The notes under the pieces were generated by a model that was given only the letters and a program-made list of their open reading frames with translations, was not told the origin of the DNA and made no database searches. Below are positions 38,701-47,628 of a stretch of DNA of 64,000 nucleotides, in pieces (position 1 is the stretch's first letter; the number at the start of each line of letters is the position of its first letter). This stretch comes from Bremerella sp. TYQ1. Lineage in GTDB: Bacteria > Planctomycetota > Planctomycetia > Pirellulales > Pirellulaceae. A program made the translations under genes and the position numbers. The DNA lies in the NCBI RefSeq assembly GCF_020150455.1, contig NZ_CP083740.1:1674001-1738000 (forward strand). The letters are read 5' to 3'.

Positions 38701-40456
38701 CCTTGCTCAAGACCTTTCGCCCGAGCAGTCCGGACCGCTCGTATTTAAACTGGGCACAGGCCTGAAGAAAGCAGGACTTGCGAACGAAGCTGCGGCATGG
38801 TTCACGTTGCTTTCCAGTGAATACAGCAACATTCCCGTCGATGGCAATCGAACCGGTCGTCAGGTAGCCGCTCTGCAGCAATGGGATCCTGTTGCCGCGG
38901 CCATCGTCCGGGAACGAACCATTTGGCCCTACTCCGCGACCAGGGTCGATATCACCAAACGACGTAATCAAGGGTTTAGCCGCGTCGATCATCCGATTCG
39001 CCTGGATGAAGTCGGCATGGAAGCCCGCAGCAATTACTCGCTTCTGTTAGATAGCGAAGCCAATTTGATCATCGTGCAGGACGAATTTGGCGAGCCAATC
39101 GTCCGAATTCCATTCACGACGCAAAGCGGTCGCAAGCTATACCACCCTCAAATCAGCGCGCTTCACGCACGACAGTTTGGGCACCTGCTTGTCTTGTCGC
39201 TCGGAAGCGAACTTCAAGCGTTTAACATGATGCCAAGCCTTCCTAGCGAAGACTCGTCGCGCATGATTTGGAACGCCGACTTACAAAACGGAATTGCCGG
39301 TTCGACTCGCCGGACTCGTGAGTTCGATGTCCATTCGAAGGCTAATCCTTTTTCCCTGATGGACCGCATTGCTCGCGATGTCACCACACGTAAAACGATC
39401 GGCCAGTTTGCTGGCAATCAACAATTGATTTGCTACCAGATCGGATCCCGACTGATCTGTCGCGATCCAGCTACGGGCTCCGTTTACTGGGAACGTGATG
39501 GAGCCGAACTGGGCTGCGAACTTGTCGTGACGGATAAGCATGTGATCGCAATTCCACAAGACGACAACCACGATCGCGGTGAAGTCGGTGATACGGTGGA
39601 AGCTCTTGTTCTTTCGGCTGACAACGGCGAACTGCTTCAAACGGTTGAACTGCCAAGTGCCGATCGGATTTGGACGGTTCGCGATGGTACTGTCGTCGCG
39701 TGGCAAAAAGCGAAAGAGGAAGCAGCACAAGGTCTCGATGCGTACGATGCTGTAACCGGGAAAAAGCTGTGGACCAAGACCTACGAAGCCGGCATGTCCG
39801 CCAAGGGCGTGCTACTTGATCGACAGCCTTGGATTGCAATGCTCGACAAGCTTGGCAATTTAGAGATGATCAACATTCCCGACGGCAAGACAGTACACCA
39901 ACGTAAACTGGCTCGGAAAGAGCCAGCCGTTCAGTTGAAGATTGTCGAATCGGATGACCAGTTCCTGCTCGCGGTTTACCGTGAAATAACATCACGTCCA
40001 CAATTCCGCAGCATCCCGTACGACCAAAGTGAAACACTCCTTCGTGGCGAGATCTACGCGTTCGATATGAATACGGGCGAAATGACATGGGAGACGCCAG
40101 CGTTGGTTCACGACAACTACTTGCTGGAAACCTTCCAGTCGAGTGGACTGCCCGCGATTGCCTTGGTAGCCCGACTCCATCGTCCCGATGCACGAACACC
40201 GCAAATGAATTCCGCGTTGGAGGTGCTGCTGCTTGATAAACGAGACGGACGAACGCTGTTTCGTCAGGAATTTGGCGAATTAAGCGGGACTTTCTCGTTG
40301 ACCGGCGACCCGAGCGAAAAGAGCCTTCGGCTTCAACTCACAGAGCTTGAAATTAAGCTGACATTCGATCCGGACGAACCTGCCGTTCCTGCACCACCAG
40401 CCGCTACGGAGATCGATTTCTCTTACCCCCCATCATTGGAAGAAGAGTCCCCTTGA
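35756..40456 (+). CDS. giant secreted PQQ-like beta-propeller/TPR protein
   Basis: The product is about 1566 residues from ATG 35756; ATGs at 35765 and 35771 are alternatives, and upstream codons to 35630 precede the signal sequence and are unlikely to be translated. A signal region (FRSWISGFLLAAFLAPAVAF, then GQ) is followed by an N-terminal helical part, then repeated propeller blades such as QSGKVLWKYPWDNLDLDLSE, ETGQIQWSQQLARQTTGSS, LTGEKLWELPRRDNVALATV and ATGSVYWERDGAELGCELVV. TPR-like helices (GNLGDALVSLQRSIDIESND) lie in the middle. It resembles the 26354-29767 product without the membrane anchor. It precedes the MoxR operon by 163 bp. Probably a periplasmic or surface scaffold. Confidence 0.87.
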   Translation: MQGMFMNRNGQLLPSFGPHCRQFPFRSWISGFLLAAFLAPAVAFGQNEQSDLESSFFLPIPREARLRLERIEKAADEEKWTDAAQDIMLLLAGENAEDFLSPLDSGKQTTSQSVKSTTLELVQNLPPNVLKAYDLLVGTEPDVLLQEAIAENDERKLADVSRRFLFTPAGEKAAIILARKAMDARQWEGALLALNRLDYKPNRTRTFVDESDLMRAICLREVGQTEQAKAIISRLKDDQSLAKLLPGFKIVGSTSPEQILDRLTQAKSGQELPPYAWTMFQGSVSRTAPSRGSEPLQEIQWNARMAQSQQQQDEIRASMRQFLDNRIPIFPAIHPVVVQNQVVFRTPSGLLATDIQSGKVLWKYPWDNLDLDLSEKEPDLLNNIFPGLGRDFERAIWADARSGHLSSDGTRLFYVHDDQPAGDNLGSILANSGLRNAGGMFTGQQNHLYCFDIAREGAILWQLGGVGSEGNQAGQQLSEARFLGPPLPLGDDLLVLAGIIDEIRLLSLDAETGQIQWSQQLARQTTGSSADLIESFLQAATPSHKGGILVCPTNSGSVVAVDLSNQTLLWGFQYKEPDRNRPGRRISGREQGTDFLALADRWNDGTPMIHQGKVLITPTDADYLYCLDLLTGEKLWELPRRDNVALATVAGEVALVIGKTEVMGVNIESGEPAWKNKEIVLPELSLPSGYGFRLDDKYYLPTTKNQIVPIELADGKLGTPIEAVGELGNLVCYKDYVISVSPEFVTAYKQIDALRREVAQRLAQNPNDAEALRMQGKLQKHDGNLGDALVSLQRSIDIESNDETRTQLVITGLAALGQDFSRFRDVVDELEGLVDSLDERITLARLTARGLHAEGKHDEALKRYFEFLDLTDEYLNTQVVPNELLIHDFDPQVEVSADRWARGKISQLRDLMTEEERERADQAVQARLDKLLSSDGNHQKQLTRFINRFPRFPATQSARIQLAGMLLDKGLLLQGEGVLRTLLAQDLSPEQSGPLVFKLGTGLKKAGLANEAAAWFTLLSSEYSNIPVDGNRTGRQVAALQQWDPVAAAIVRERTIWPYSATRVDITKRRNQGFSRVDHPIRLDEVGMEARSNYSLLLDSEANLIIVQDEFGEPIVRIPFTTQSGRKLYHPQISALHARQFGHLLVLSLGSELQAFNMMPSLPSEDSSRMIWNADLQNGIAGSTRRTREFDVHSKANPFSLMDRIARDVTTRKTIGQFAGNQQLICYQIGSRLICRDPATGSVYWERDGAELGCELVVTDKHVIAIPQDDNHDRGEVGDTVEALVLSADNGELLQTVELPSADRIWTVRDGTVVAWQKAKEEAAQGLDAYDAVTGKKLWTKTYEAGMSAKGVLLDRQPWIAMLDKLGNLEMINIPDGKTVHQRKLARKEPAVQLKIVESDDQFLLAVYREITSRPQFRSIPYDQSETLLRGEIYAFDMNTGEMTWETPALVHDNYLLETFQSSGLPAIALVARLHRPDARTPQMNSALEVLLLDKRDGRTLFRQEFGELSGTFSLTGDPSEKSLRLQLTELEIKLTFDPDEPAVPAPPAATEIDFSYPPSLEEESP

Positions 40457-40492
40457 ACGTTTTGTGAGACCTACGACGGCATACCATTCAAG

Positions 40493-40521
40493 TTGTGAAA
40501 TTGCGCAGCACAAGTTACGAT
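40493..40521 (+). promoter_or_regulatory. possible promoter of the MoxR operon
   Basis: TTGTGA, a 17 bp spacer and TACGAT lie about 100 bp before moxR. Each box matches the sigma-70 consensus at 4 of 6 positions, so this is only a candidate. Confidence 0.3.
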
Positions 40522-40619
40522 GAGCATGGTAAAGTTTAGCGGATCGGGTAACCGTTTCTGCCGTGAAAAACTTTACCTGCTCCTCCTCCAAGATCTCTAT
40601 TTGAACAGAAAGAGCCTGG

Positions 40620-41666
40620 ATGTCCGAATCAGAGTTCGCCGAATCGGCGATCGAGAAAATATCTGTCGCGCGCACGCGAATCCTCGATCAGCTTGGCCAA
40701 GTTATTGTTGGCCAATCGGACGTGATCGAAGAGCTTCTCATCTGTCTGATGAGCCGAGGGCACTGCCTTCTGGAAGGGGCGCCAGGGCTGGCCAAAACCT
40801 TGATGATCAGCACGCTCTCGAAAGTGCTGGAGTTGAGCTTTAGCCGAATTCAGTTCACGCCTGACTTGATGCCGGCGGACATCACCGGCACCGAAATCAT
40901 TGAAGAAAACAAATCGACCGGCGCTCGTGAGTTTCGCTTCCTGCAAGGGCCTCTGTTTTCTCACGTGATCTTGGCCGACGAAATCAACCGAACGCCTCCC
41001 AAGACGCAAGCCGCTCTCTTGGAAGCAATGCAGGAACGCACCGTTACTGTCGGTCGCGTTCGTCACGAACTGGCCGATCCATTCTTCGTGCTCGCGACTC
41101 AGAACCCGATTGAACAGGAAGGGACATATCCACTTCCCGAAGCCCAGCAAGACCGCTTCATGTTCAAAGTGTTCGTGAAGTATCCAACGTTCGACGACGA
41201 GTTCGAGATCGCTCGTCGCACGACAGCCAAGCAGACGGTGAAGCTTGAACCCGTTCTAACTGCCGAAGAACTGATCGAGCTGCAAAGTCTCGTTCGAGAT
41301 GTTCCCGCTTCCGATCATGTCATTCGGTATGCGATTACGCTTGTGCGTCAAACGCGTGTCGGCGAGCCAGGTATTCCTTCGTTCGTTTCCGACATGCTTT
41401 CCTGGGGTGCCGGGCCACGTAGTGTTCAGTTCCTCATCCTGGGTGGCAAAGCAAGAGCGCTGCTCAATGGACGCACGCATGTCACGACCGAGGATATCCA
41501 AGCCTTGGCCAAACCGGTGCTGCGTCACCGCATTGTGCTGAACTACGGTGCGGAAAGTGAAGGAGTATCGGCCGACGACGTGATCGATCGGATTGTGCAG
41601 GAAACGCCCGCCAAAGAGGATCAGCTAACCAGCGATGCCCGATTCCAAAAAATATTTGCATCCTGA
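40620..41666 (+). CDS. MoxR-family AAA+ ATPase
   Basis: The 348-residue product carries the MoxR signature. It has Walker [12 protein letters not shown] (about 52-62), Walker [10 protein letters not shown], the helix-2 insert segment [11 protein letters not shown], and the sensor region [20 protein letters not shown] followed by QQDRFMFK with its arginine. MoxR proteins act as chaperones that activate partner proteins bearing VWA domains. Here three such partners are encoded directly behind it (DUF58 and the two VWA membrane proteins), as in the aerotolerance (Bat) operons. The start is ATG at 40620. The gene overlaps the DUF58 gene by 32 bp. Confidence 0.95.
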   Translation: MSESEFAESAIEKISVARTRILDQLGQVIVGQSDVIEELLICLMSRGHCLLEGAPGLAKTLMISTLSKVLELSFSRIQFTPDLMPADITGTEIIEENKSTGAREFRFLQGPLFSHVILADEINRTPPKTQAALLEAMQERTVTVGRVRHELADPFFVLATQNPIEQEGTYPLPEAQQDRFMFKVFVKYPTFDDEFEIARRTTAKQTVKLEPVLTAEELIELQSLVRDVPASDHVIRYAITLVRQTRVGEPGIPSFVSDMLSWGAGPRSVQFLILGGKARALLNGRTHVTTEDIQALAKPVLRHRIVLNYGAESEGVSADDVIDRIVQETPAKEDQLTSDARFQKIFAS

Positions 41667-42537
41667 GACTCTGGGGCGGATTTCCAAACTGGAACTTCGA
41701 GCCCGGCACGTCGTAGAAGGATTTCTTTCCGGAACCCACCGCAGCCCCTACTTCGGGCAATCGATCGAGTTCCTCCAACATCGCGAATACGCGACGGGGG
41801 ACGATCTGCGCCATATCGACTGGAAAGTCCTAGGCAAGCACGACAAGTACTTCATCAAGCAGTATGAAGAGTACACAAATCTTCGCTGCATGCTGATGGT
41901 CGACGCTTCCGCCAGTATGAGCTACGGCAACGGTCCCATGACCAAATACGACTACGGTTGTACCATCGCAGCGTCGCTCGCTTACCTGATTCTCAAACAA
42001 CAAGATGCTGTCGGCTGTGCCGTCTTCGACGACACCATGCGTTATCGTGTTCCTGTCCTGAGCAAACGGACTCATTTGAACACCATCGTCGAAGCTCTTG
42101 CGAATCAGTCGCCGCGTGACAAGACGGACATGCAGACAATCTGCAAACAGTTCGCCGAGAGCTACACCAGCCGCGGATTGGTGATCGTCATTTCCGATCT
42201 GTTTGGCGATGTTGCGGCTACCGCCAAGGGGCTTCGCATCCTGCGTCAACGCGGTCATGACGTCATGGTGTTCCACGTAATGGACGACGACGAATTGGAC
42301 TTCCCATTCACTGGATCAACGCGATTTGAAGGCCTCGAATTACCTGACCACCTGACGTGTAACCCTCGCGCTTTGCGGGAAGGTTACCTGCAAGCGGTCA
42401 ACGAGTTCACTTCGTCGATGCGTCGAGAGTGCACCAAAAACACCATCGATTATGCGTTAGTGCGTACTCGTGACTCACTGGCAACCGTCCTGACGACTTA
42501 CCTTTCCAATCGACTCGGCATGCATCATCGCAATTAA
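41635..42537 (+). CDS. DUF58/VWA-type protein
   Basis: The 300-residue product shows the DUF58 segment [20 protein letters not shown] and [17 protein letters not shown], followed by a VWA-like domain with the metal site DASAS (in [12 protein letters not shown]) and the later acid in [10 protein letters not shown]. It is cytoplasmic, as no helix is visible. It is the usual MoxR partner and shares translation with moxR by overlap; the start ATG at 41635 gives the best match to the family N-terminus. The role in a MoxR-driven assembly is inferred from the family. Confidence 0.93.
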   Translation: MPDSKKYLHPETLGRISKLELRARHVVEGFLSGTHRSPYFGQSIEFLQHREYATGDDLRHIDWKVLGKHDKYFIKQYEEYTNLRCMLMVDASASMSYGNGPMTKYDYGCTIAASLAYLILKQQDAVGCAVFDDTMRYRVPVLSKRTHLNTIVEALANQSPRDKTDMQTICKQFAESYTSRGLVIVISDLFGDVAATAKGLRILRQRGHDVMVFHVMDDDELDFPFTGSTRFEGLELPDHLTCNPRALREGYLQAVNEFTSSMRRECTKNTIDYALVRTRDSLATVLTTYLSNRLGMHHRN

Positions 42538-42553
42538 GATCGTTTGAGGCGTA

Positions 42554-44869
42554 ATGCTTTTCGTTTATCCAGCACTGGCTTGGGCTTTCGCCCTCATATC
42601 GCTTCCCGTGTTGATTCATTTAATCAACATGATGCGGCACCGGCGTGTCAAATGGGCAGCGATGGACTTCCTGCTGCAAAGCCATCGCCGAATGAAGCAT
42701 TGGGTGATGCTTCGTCAGCTCTTGCTTTTGCTAACGCGAATGGCTGCGATTGCCCTGATTGTCGCCATGCTTGCCGGGCTGATCACCACGCAAAGCTGGT
42801 CGAACATGCTTGGCGACCGCGTTGTCCATCATCTCATTTTGCTGGACGACACGTTCTCGATGCGCGAACGGCTAGGGGGTGACACGGCATTCGAGTCGGC
42901 TCGTCAAACAGCCAATCGCATTATCGAAAACCTGGCCACCGATGATCGACCGCAGCGTATCTCGGTCTTGCTGTACTCTGATATCCTGCGTGGTGAAGTC
43001 GATGCCAAGGCACCGAATCTTGCGGCTCGAATGCGAACGGACATGGATTCGACCAGTATCACAAAGCTCCAAGAATTGCTCGCCAATACGAGCCCAACCG
43101 AGCAAACTGTCCCGCTCGCGGAAGTGTTGCAGCGTGCCAGTGAAGTGGTTGGCGAGTTCGATCAGTCAGAGGTTGCTCAGGTCTACGTGATTTCTGACTT
43201 TCGTGAGAAAGACTGGGGTTCCGAGGCGGCTTTGCTCGATCCAATTTCTCGCATCGAGGAACGCTCGACCGAGCTGAACTGGATCAACTGTGCTCGCTTA
43301 CCTCAAGACAATCTGGCCATCACCGACATCTCTATCGGGAACGGGACAGTCGTTGCAGGGATTCCTACGATTGTGAAAGTCTCTGTTCGGAACTTTGGGG
43401 AACAGACCGCCGTAGATGTTCCGGTAACGATCGAGTTGTTCGGTTCCGAGTCTGGCGACGCCGACATTGCCAAAGCGGGCAATGCTCTTGAACGACTTTA
43501 CGATCAGCTACCGATCACGTTCGATGAAATTCCTGCGGGGGATCAGGTCACACGACAGACGCAAATCATCTTCCCAGCAGAAGGCTCTCACGTACTTTCA
43601 TTCCGATTACCGGAAGATCCGTTGCCGCTCGATAACCTTCGGTTTGCAACAGCCGACGTACAGCCTACGGCCCCCGTTTTAATCGTCGATGGCGATCCCA
43701 AATTGACGAGTGCTTTTTACCTACAGTCGGTCTTCAATCCTGGGCCTAACGTGTCGACGGGGGTTACGCCGACAACAACCAGCAGCAGCTTTCTGACGAC
43801 CGCTGAACTCGGTGACCTGAAGAAGTTTGAAACGATATTCATAATCGATCCACCACAGCTGGACGAACGCATCGTCACGACGCTTAAGCAGTACGTCGAA
43901 TCGGGAGGAGGCATCGTTTGGTATCTCGGTCCTGGCACCAACGAACTGGGGCTGAATGATTTGGCGAAAGCGAACCTTTTACCGACGAGCTTACAAGCTC
44001 CGGCAGAACTTGATCAGAACACTCCCGATGGCCCGCCAGACTTCGATCCTGGAGACAATCAAATCTTTAAAGTCTTCGCCGGTGAGAAGAATCCTTTCTT
44101 ACGGCGACTTGTCGTGGGCAACTATTTTCCCGTGACGCCAGAGTTTGAAGCCAATAAGCCTGACTCGGTCCGTGTTCTCGGTCGGTTACGCAATGGAGAT
44201 CCCCTGGTGCTTGAGCATGGGCAAGGGCAGGGCAAGATCGTCACGTTCCTCACATCGCTAGGGCCACAATGGAATAGCTGGGCAACAAACCCTAGCTTCA
44301 TTGTGACGATCCTGGAACTACGAAACTATGCCGGCAACTCAAGCCGTGGCGAAACGACGTTTCCTGTTGGCTCGCCTATTGCAGTTAGTGCCGCGACCGC
44401 CGATTATCGCCCTGACGTACAGTTCTATAGTCCCGGCACCACGAGTCTACCGACCGATCGGAGCGAACGACTCCAGCTTCAGCCAGTGCCAGGCACCTTA
44501 GAAGGCCAGGCCGAACTCGCCGGCGTCGACTCGGTGACTGGTCGATTCCTCACAGGGCAGTCTGGTGTTTACGAGGCTTGGCTGACGAAGATCGACGGTT
44601 CCAACGAGGTTCGCCGTTATTCGCTTGCTCCTGAAATCACCGAAAGTGATTTGATGGGAATGAACGAAACCAATCTCCGTCAGCTTTATCCGTCGGTGTC
44701 GTTCAACTACTTCGCGGCCGACGCCTGGCAACTTGACAGCGCTGCACGGCAAGGCACCAACTGGCAAACCATCTTGCTTGCTTTGGCTGTCGGCGCATTA
44801 CTTTTGGAACAGATTTTGGCCTACTACGCGAGCTACCATCCTGCGGCTCCAGGAGCATCCGCCGCATGA
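42554..44869 (+). CDS. BatA-like membrane protein with VWA-type domain
   Basis: The 771-residue product opens with the BatA N-terminal region: FVYPALAWAFALISLPVLIH, a basic loop (MRHRRVKWAAMDFL), and a second helix (QLLLLLTRMAAIALIVAML). A VWA-like domain with the metal-site variant DDTFS follows (HHLILLDDTFSMRERLGG, about 95). The middle contains a CARDB-like beta region (GIPTIVKVSVRNFGEQTAVD) and a GATase-like fold (APVLIVDGDPKL, VESGGGIVWYLGPGTNEL). A C-terminal helix (TILLALAVGALLLEQILAYY) anchors it. It lies 16 bp after DUF58 and overlaps the next gene by 4 bp. Confidence 0.9.
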   Translation: MLFVYPALAWAFALISLPVLIHLINMMRHRRVKWAAMDFLLQSHRRMKHWVMLRQLLLLLTRMAAIALIVAMLAGLITTQSWSNMLGDRVVHHLILLDDTFSMRERLGGDTAFESARQTANRIIENLATDDRPQRISVLLYSDILRGEVDAKAPNLAARMRTDMDSTSITKLQELLANTSPTEQTVPLAEVLQRASEVVGEFDQSEVAQVYVISDFREKDWGSEAALLDPISRIEERSTELNWINCARLPQDNLAITDISIGNGTVVAGIPTIVKVSVRNFGEQTAVDVPVTIELFGSESGDADIAKAGNALERLYDQLPITFDEIPAGDQVTRQTQIIFPAEGSHVLSFRLPEDPLPLDNLRFATADVQPTAPVLIVDGDPKLTSAFYLQSVFNPGPNVSTGVTPTTTSSSFLTTAELGDLKKFETIFIIDPPQLDERIVTTLKQYVESGGGIVWYLGPGTNELGLNDLAKANLLPTSLQAPAELDQNTPDGPPDFDPGDNQIFKVFAGEKNPFLRRLVVGNYFPVTPEFEANKPDSVRVLGRLRNGDPLVLEHGQGQGKIVTFLTSLGPQWNSWATNPSFIVTILELRNYAGNSSRGETTFPVGSPIAVSAATADYRPDVQFYSPGTTSLPTDRSERLQLQPVPGTLEGQAELAGVDSVTGRFLTGQSGVYEAWLTKIDGSNEVRRYSLAPEITESDLMGMNETNLRQLYPSVSFNYFAADAWQLDSAARQGTNWQTILLALAVGALLLEQILAYYASYHPAAPGASAA

Positions 44870-47628
44870 ATGAAGCCGCAACCAACACGGTAACCGCCTA
44901 TCAATTCAGCCGTCTGTCTGACTTGCCCTATTGGTCTCAATGGGCAATGCTCGTCGCGGTCGTCGCTGCCATTATGACGTTTGTTTGGTGGTGGTCGCGG
45001 CGCGATTCGCATGCACTGCCAACACTGAGTCGCTTTGTCCTATTCGGACTCCGAACTGCCGCACTGCTGGGTCTCCTGTTTTTCTTTTTCAACTTGGAAA
45101 AGAAAACGCAGCGCGAAGTTCGTGAAAACTCGCGTGTTGCAGTGTTAGTGGATACCAGCCAAAGCATGGGTCTGACCGATGGAACGCCTGGCACCGTTAC
45201 CGATACGACATCGCGTGCCGATCAAGCGATCACGCTTCTTTCTCAGAGCGAACTATTAGAGCAGCTTCGGCAAGACCATGACGTTACATTGATGTCATTC
45301 GACGATTCGTCCCCGCCAAGAAGTATCGCCTTCTTTGGGCGGTCTCAGGAAAACCAAACAGAAGTCGAGCAACAGCACTCTGCGACGTTTGATCAGCAAT
45401 GGGCGCAGATGACATGGATCACCTGGACTGGCATCGGCCTGACGATCTTCGGTTTACTCTGCTTGCTGTCGGCAGGCATTTTCGCCACTTCCCAGGCCGC
45501 CGCCCCCTTAAATTTGGTGAGCGCCGCCTGCTTGCTGGCAGCCGTCGTCTTGGTCGGTTTCGGTGACCTCCGCAACGACGAAGTCCGGCCATGGGAAATC
45601 GTGTTTGGCGAATCGACCAACGAACCCGACGCCCCACAATCCACGGAAAGCATCGAATCCGAGTCGCCCGATTCGCTCCGAATCGCCGATGTCGACTGGC
45701 CTAAGGAACTGCAGCCAACCGGACTGGAAACGCGTATTGGTGATGCAGTCGTTCAGTTGGTCAATCAAGAGCGTGGAGGTCCATTCGCCGGTATTCTGAT
45801 GATTACCGACGGGGCCAACAACGAAGGCACTCAGCCTGTCGAAGCAGCTCGAATGGCTCGAGAGATTGGAGCACGAATTATCACCGTTGGCCTGGGCTCG
45901 GACCAGCAACCGGAAAGCGTACGAATCGTCGATCTCGAAGCGCCAGCGAAAGCATATCCTGGCGATGAGTTTCAACTTCGTGGCTATATCCAAGGCTTTG
46001 GAATGCCGAACAAGTCGGTCACGTTGCAAGTCGCTTCCGGCGTAATCGACGAAAATGGAGGCTTCAAAGAAGAGGCCATCGACATGGTCTCGCAGCCGGT
46101 CCAGCTTGGAAATGATGGCCAGGTCATCCCCGTTGATTTTCAGATTACGCCAGAGAACATCGGCACGCGTGCTTATCAACTGCGGATCGTTTCAACGTCC
46201 GAAACCGACATCGACAAGTCTGACAATCAAAAGACGGTCAAAGTTCAAATTGTTCAGCAGCGGAATCGCGTCCTTCTGTTGGCTGGGGGACCGACTCGTG
46301 AATATCGATTCCTGCGAAACCAGCTTTACCGCGACAAAGACGTCGATCTTCACGTTTTGCTGCAAACGGGAGAACAAGGAATCTCGCAGGAGTCGGATGA
46401 GTTGCTCTTCGAGTTTCCGGACGACCCAACGGTGCTCTTTGAAGAATATGACTGTATCGTCGCGTTCGACCCTGACTGGTCGAAACTTTCGCTGGATCAG
46501 ATCCAACTGCTCGAACGCTGGGTCGGTGAAAAGGCTGGCGGCTTGATCGTGATTGCCGGGCCAATTTATACGCCGGAATGGGCCAGTCTTCGCCGAGGCA
46601 ATGATGCAATTGACATTGTTAAAGACCTGCACCCGGTGACCTTCTTCAGCCGCGGAACATCAATTGGCCTCGGCCGCTTCGGCTCCGAGACGGCTCGCAA
46701 AGTGGTTTTGACACCTGAAGGACAAAAAGCGGAGTCACTCCGACTGGATGCTTCCGGCGAAGTCAGCAGTCGAATCTGGCAACAATTCCCAGGCGTGTAC
46801 GGCTACTTCACCGTCAGCGGTGTAAAACCTGGGGCAGCGGTTTGGGCCGAAGTGGATGCCGAAGGCGGACTCGGTTCGAGCCAGTCGCCGGTTTATATGG
46901 CCTCTCATTTTTATGGTGCTGGACGAGTCGTCTTTATCGGTAGTGGCGAGTTCTGGCGGATTCGGTCGATGGATGTCGGCTACTTCGAGGCGTTTTACAC
47001 CAAGCTGATTCGCTATGCTTCACAAGGCAGACTTGCCCGCGATTCGAGCCGCGGACTGCTGCTCGTTAGTGCGGAAAGAGTCTCGCTTGGTGAAACCGTC
47101 GATGTGCGTGCGTTTCTCACCGACTCGCAGCACAATCCTTTGAGCGATCCACAGATCGAAGCGAGCCTGATCCTTCCCGATGGAACGGAGCAACCGCTGA
47201 TCCTGCGACAGCTTCCGGAATTCGAGGAAGGGCAATACGCAGGTCAGTTCACGCCTCTGCAAGACGGCGAGTATCGCATTGAAGTCCGTCTTCCAGGCGG
47301 CGGCGAAGACGGATTATTGACTCGAGAAGTGAGGGCTCGAATTCCAGATCGCGAAATTGCCAACCCTCGTCGCGATGATGCCGTCCTGACGGCACTCAGC
47401 AGCGAAACCGGTGGCAAGTCAATTGTTGGAATCGATGACCTCATGAAGAGCGAAAACCTGCCTGGGTATGTAGGCCCCGAGATTCTTCCGCCTCGCGACA
47501 TGTACACCGCTTTGCCAGATTTGACCGACCGGACTTTTCAAGAGCAACTCCGTGGTTGGCTCATGGCATTTATTGTCCTGGCGTTAAGCATTGAATGGAT
47601 TCAACGGAGGTTTGCGAAACTAGCATGA
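44866..47628 (+). CDS. membrane VWA protein with glutamine-amidotransferase-like fold
   Basis: The 920-residue product has N-terminal helices (WAMLVAVVAAIMTFVWWW and FVLFGLRTAALLGLLFFF). A VWA domain follows with DTSQS (VAVLVDTSQSMGLTDG), interrupted by two further helices (about 180-230), and resumes at GILMITDGANNEGTQPVEA with GARIITVGLGSD. The next part has CARDB-like strands and a Rossmann/GATase-like region (RVLLLAGGPTREYRFLRNQL; ERWVGEKAGGLIVIAGPIYT) without an obvious catalytic Cys. A final helix, MAFIVLALSIEWIQRRF, anchors it. The ATGA overlap ties it to the BatA-like gene. Its closest known relatives are the large VWA proteins of Bat-type operons. Confidence 0.9.
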   Translation: MNEAATNTVTAYQFSRLSDLPYWSQWAMLVAVVAAIMTFVWWWSRRDSHALPTLSRFVLFGLRTAALLGLLFFFFNLEKKTQREVRENSRVAVLVDTSQSMGLTDGTPGTVTDTTSRADQAITLLSQSELLEQLRQDHDVTLMSFDDSSPPRSIAFFGRSQENQTEVEQQHSATFDQQWAQMTWITWTGIGLTIFGLLCLLSAGIFATSQAAAPLNLVSAACLLAAVVLVGFGDLRNDEVRPWEIVFGESTNEPDAPQSTESIESESPDSLRIADVDWPKELQPTGLETRIGDAVVQLVNQERGGPFAGILMITDGANNEGTQPVEAARMAREIGARIITVGLGSDQQPESVRIVDLEAPAKAYPGDEFQLRGYIQGFGMPNKSVTLQVASGVIDENGGFKEEAIDMVSQPVQLGNDGQVIPVDFQITPENIGTRAYQLRIVSTSETDIDKSDNQKTVKVQIVQQRNRVLLLAGGPTREYRFLRNQLYRDKDVDLHVLLQTGEQGISQESDELLFEFPDDPTVLFEEYDCIVAFDPDWSKLSLDQIQLLERWVGEKAGGLIVIAGPIYTPEWASLRRGNDAIDIVKDLHPVTFFSRGTSIGLGRFGSETARKVVLTPEGQKAESLRLDASGEVSSRIWQQFPGVYGYFTVSGVKPGAAVWAEVDAEGGLGSSQSPVYMASHFYGAGRVVFIGSGEFWRIRSMDVGYFEAFYTKLIRYASQGRLARDSSRGLLLVSAERVSLGETVDVRAFLTDSQHNPLSDPQIEASLILPDGTEQPLILRQLPEFEEGQYAGQFTPLQDGEYRIEVRLPGGGEDGLLTREVRARIPDREIANPRRDDAVLTALSSETGGKSIVGIDDLMKSENLPGYVGPEILPPRDMYTALPDLTDRTFQEQLRGWLMAFIVLALSIEWIQRRFAKLA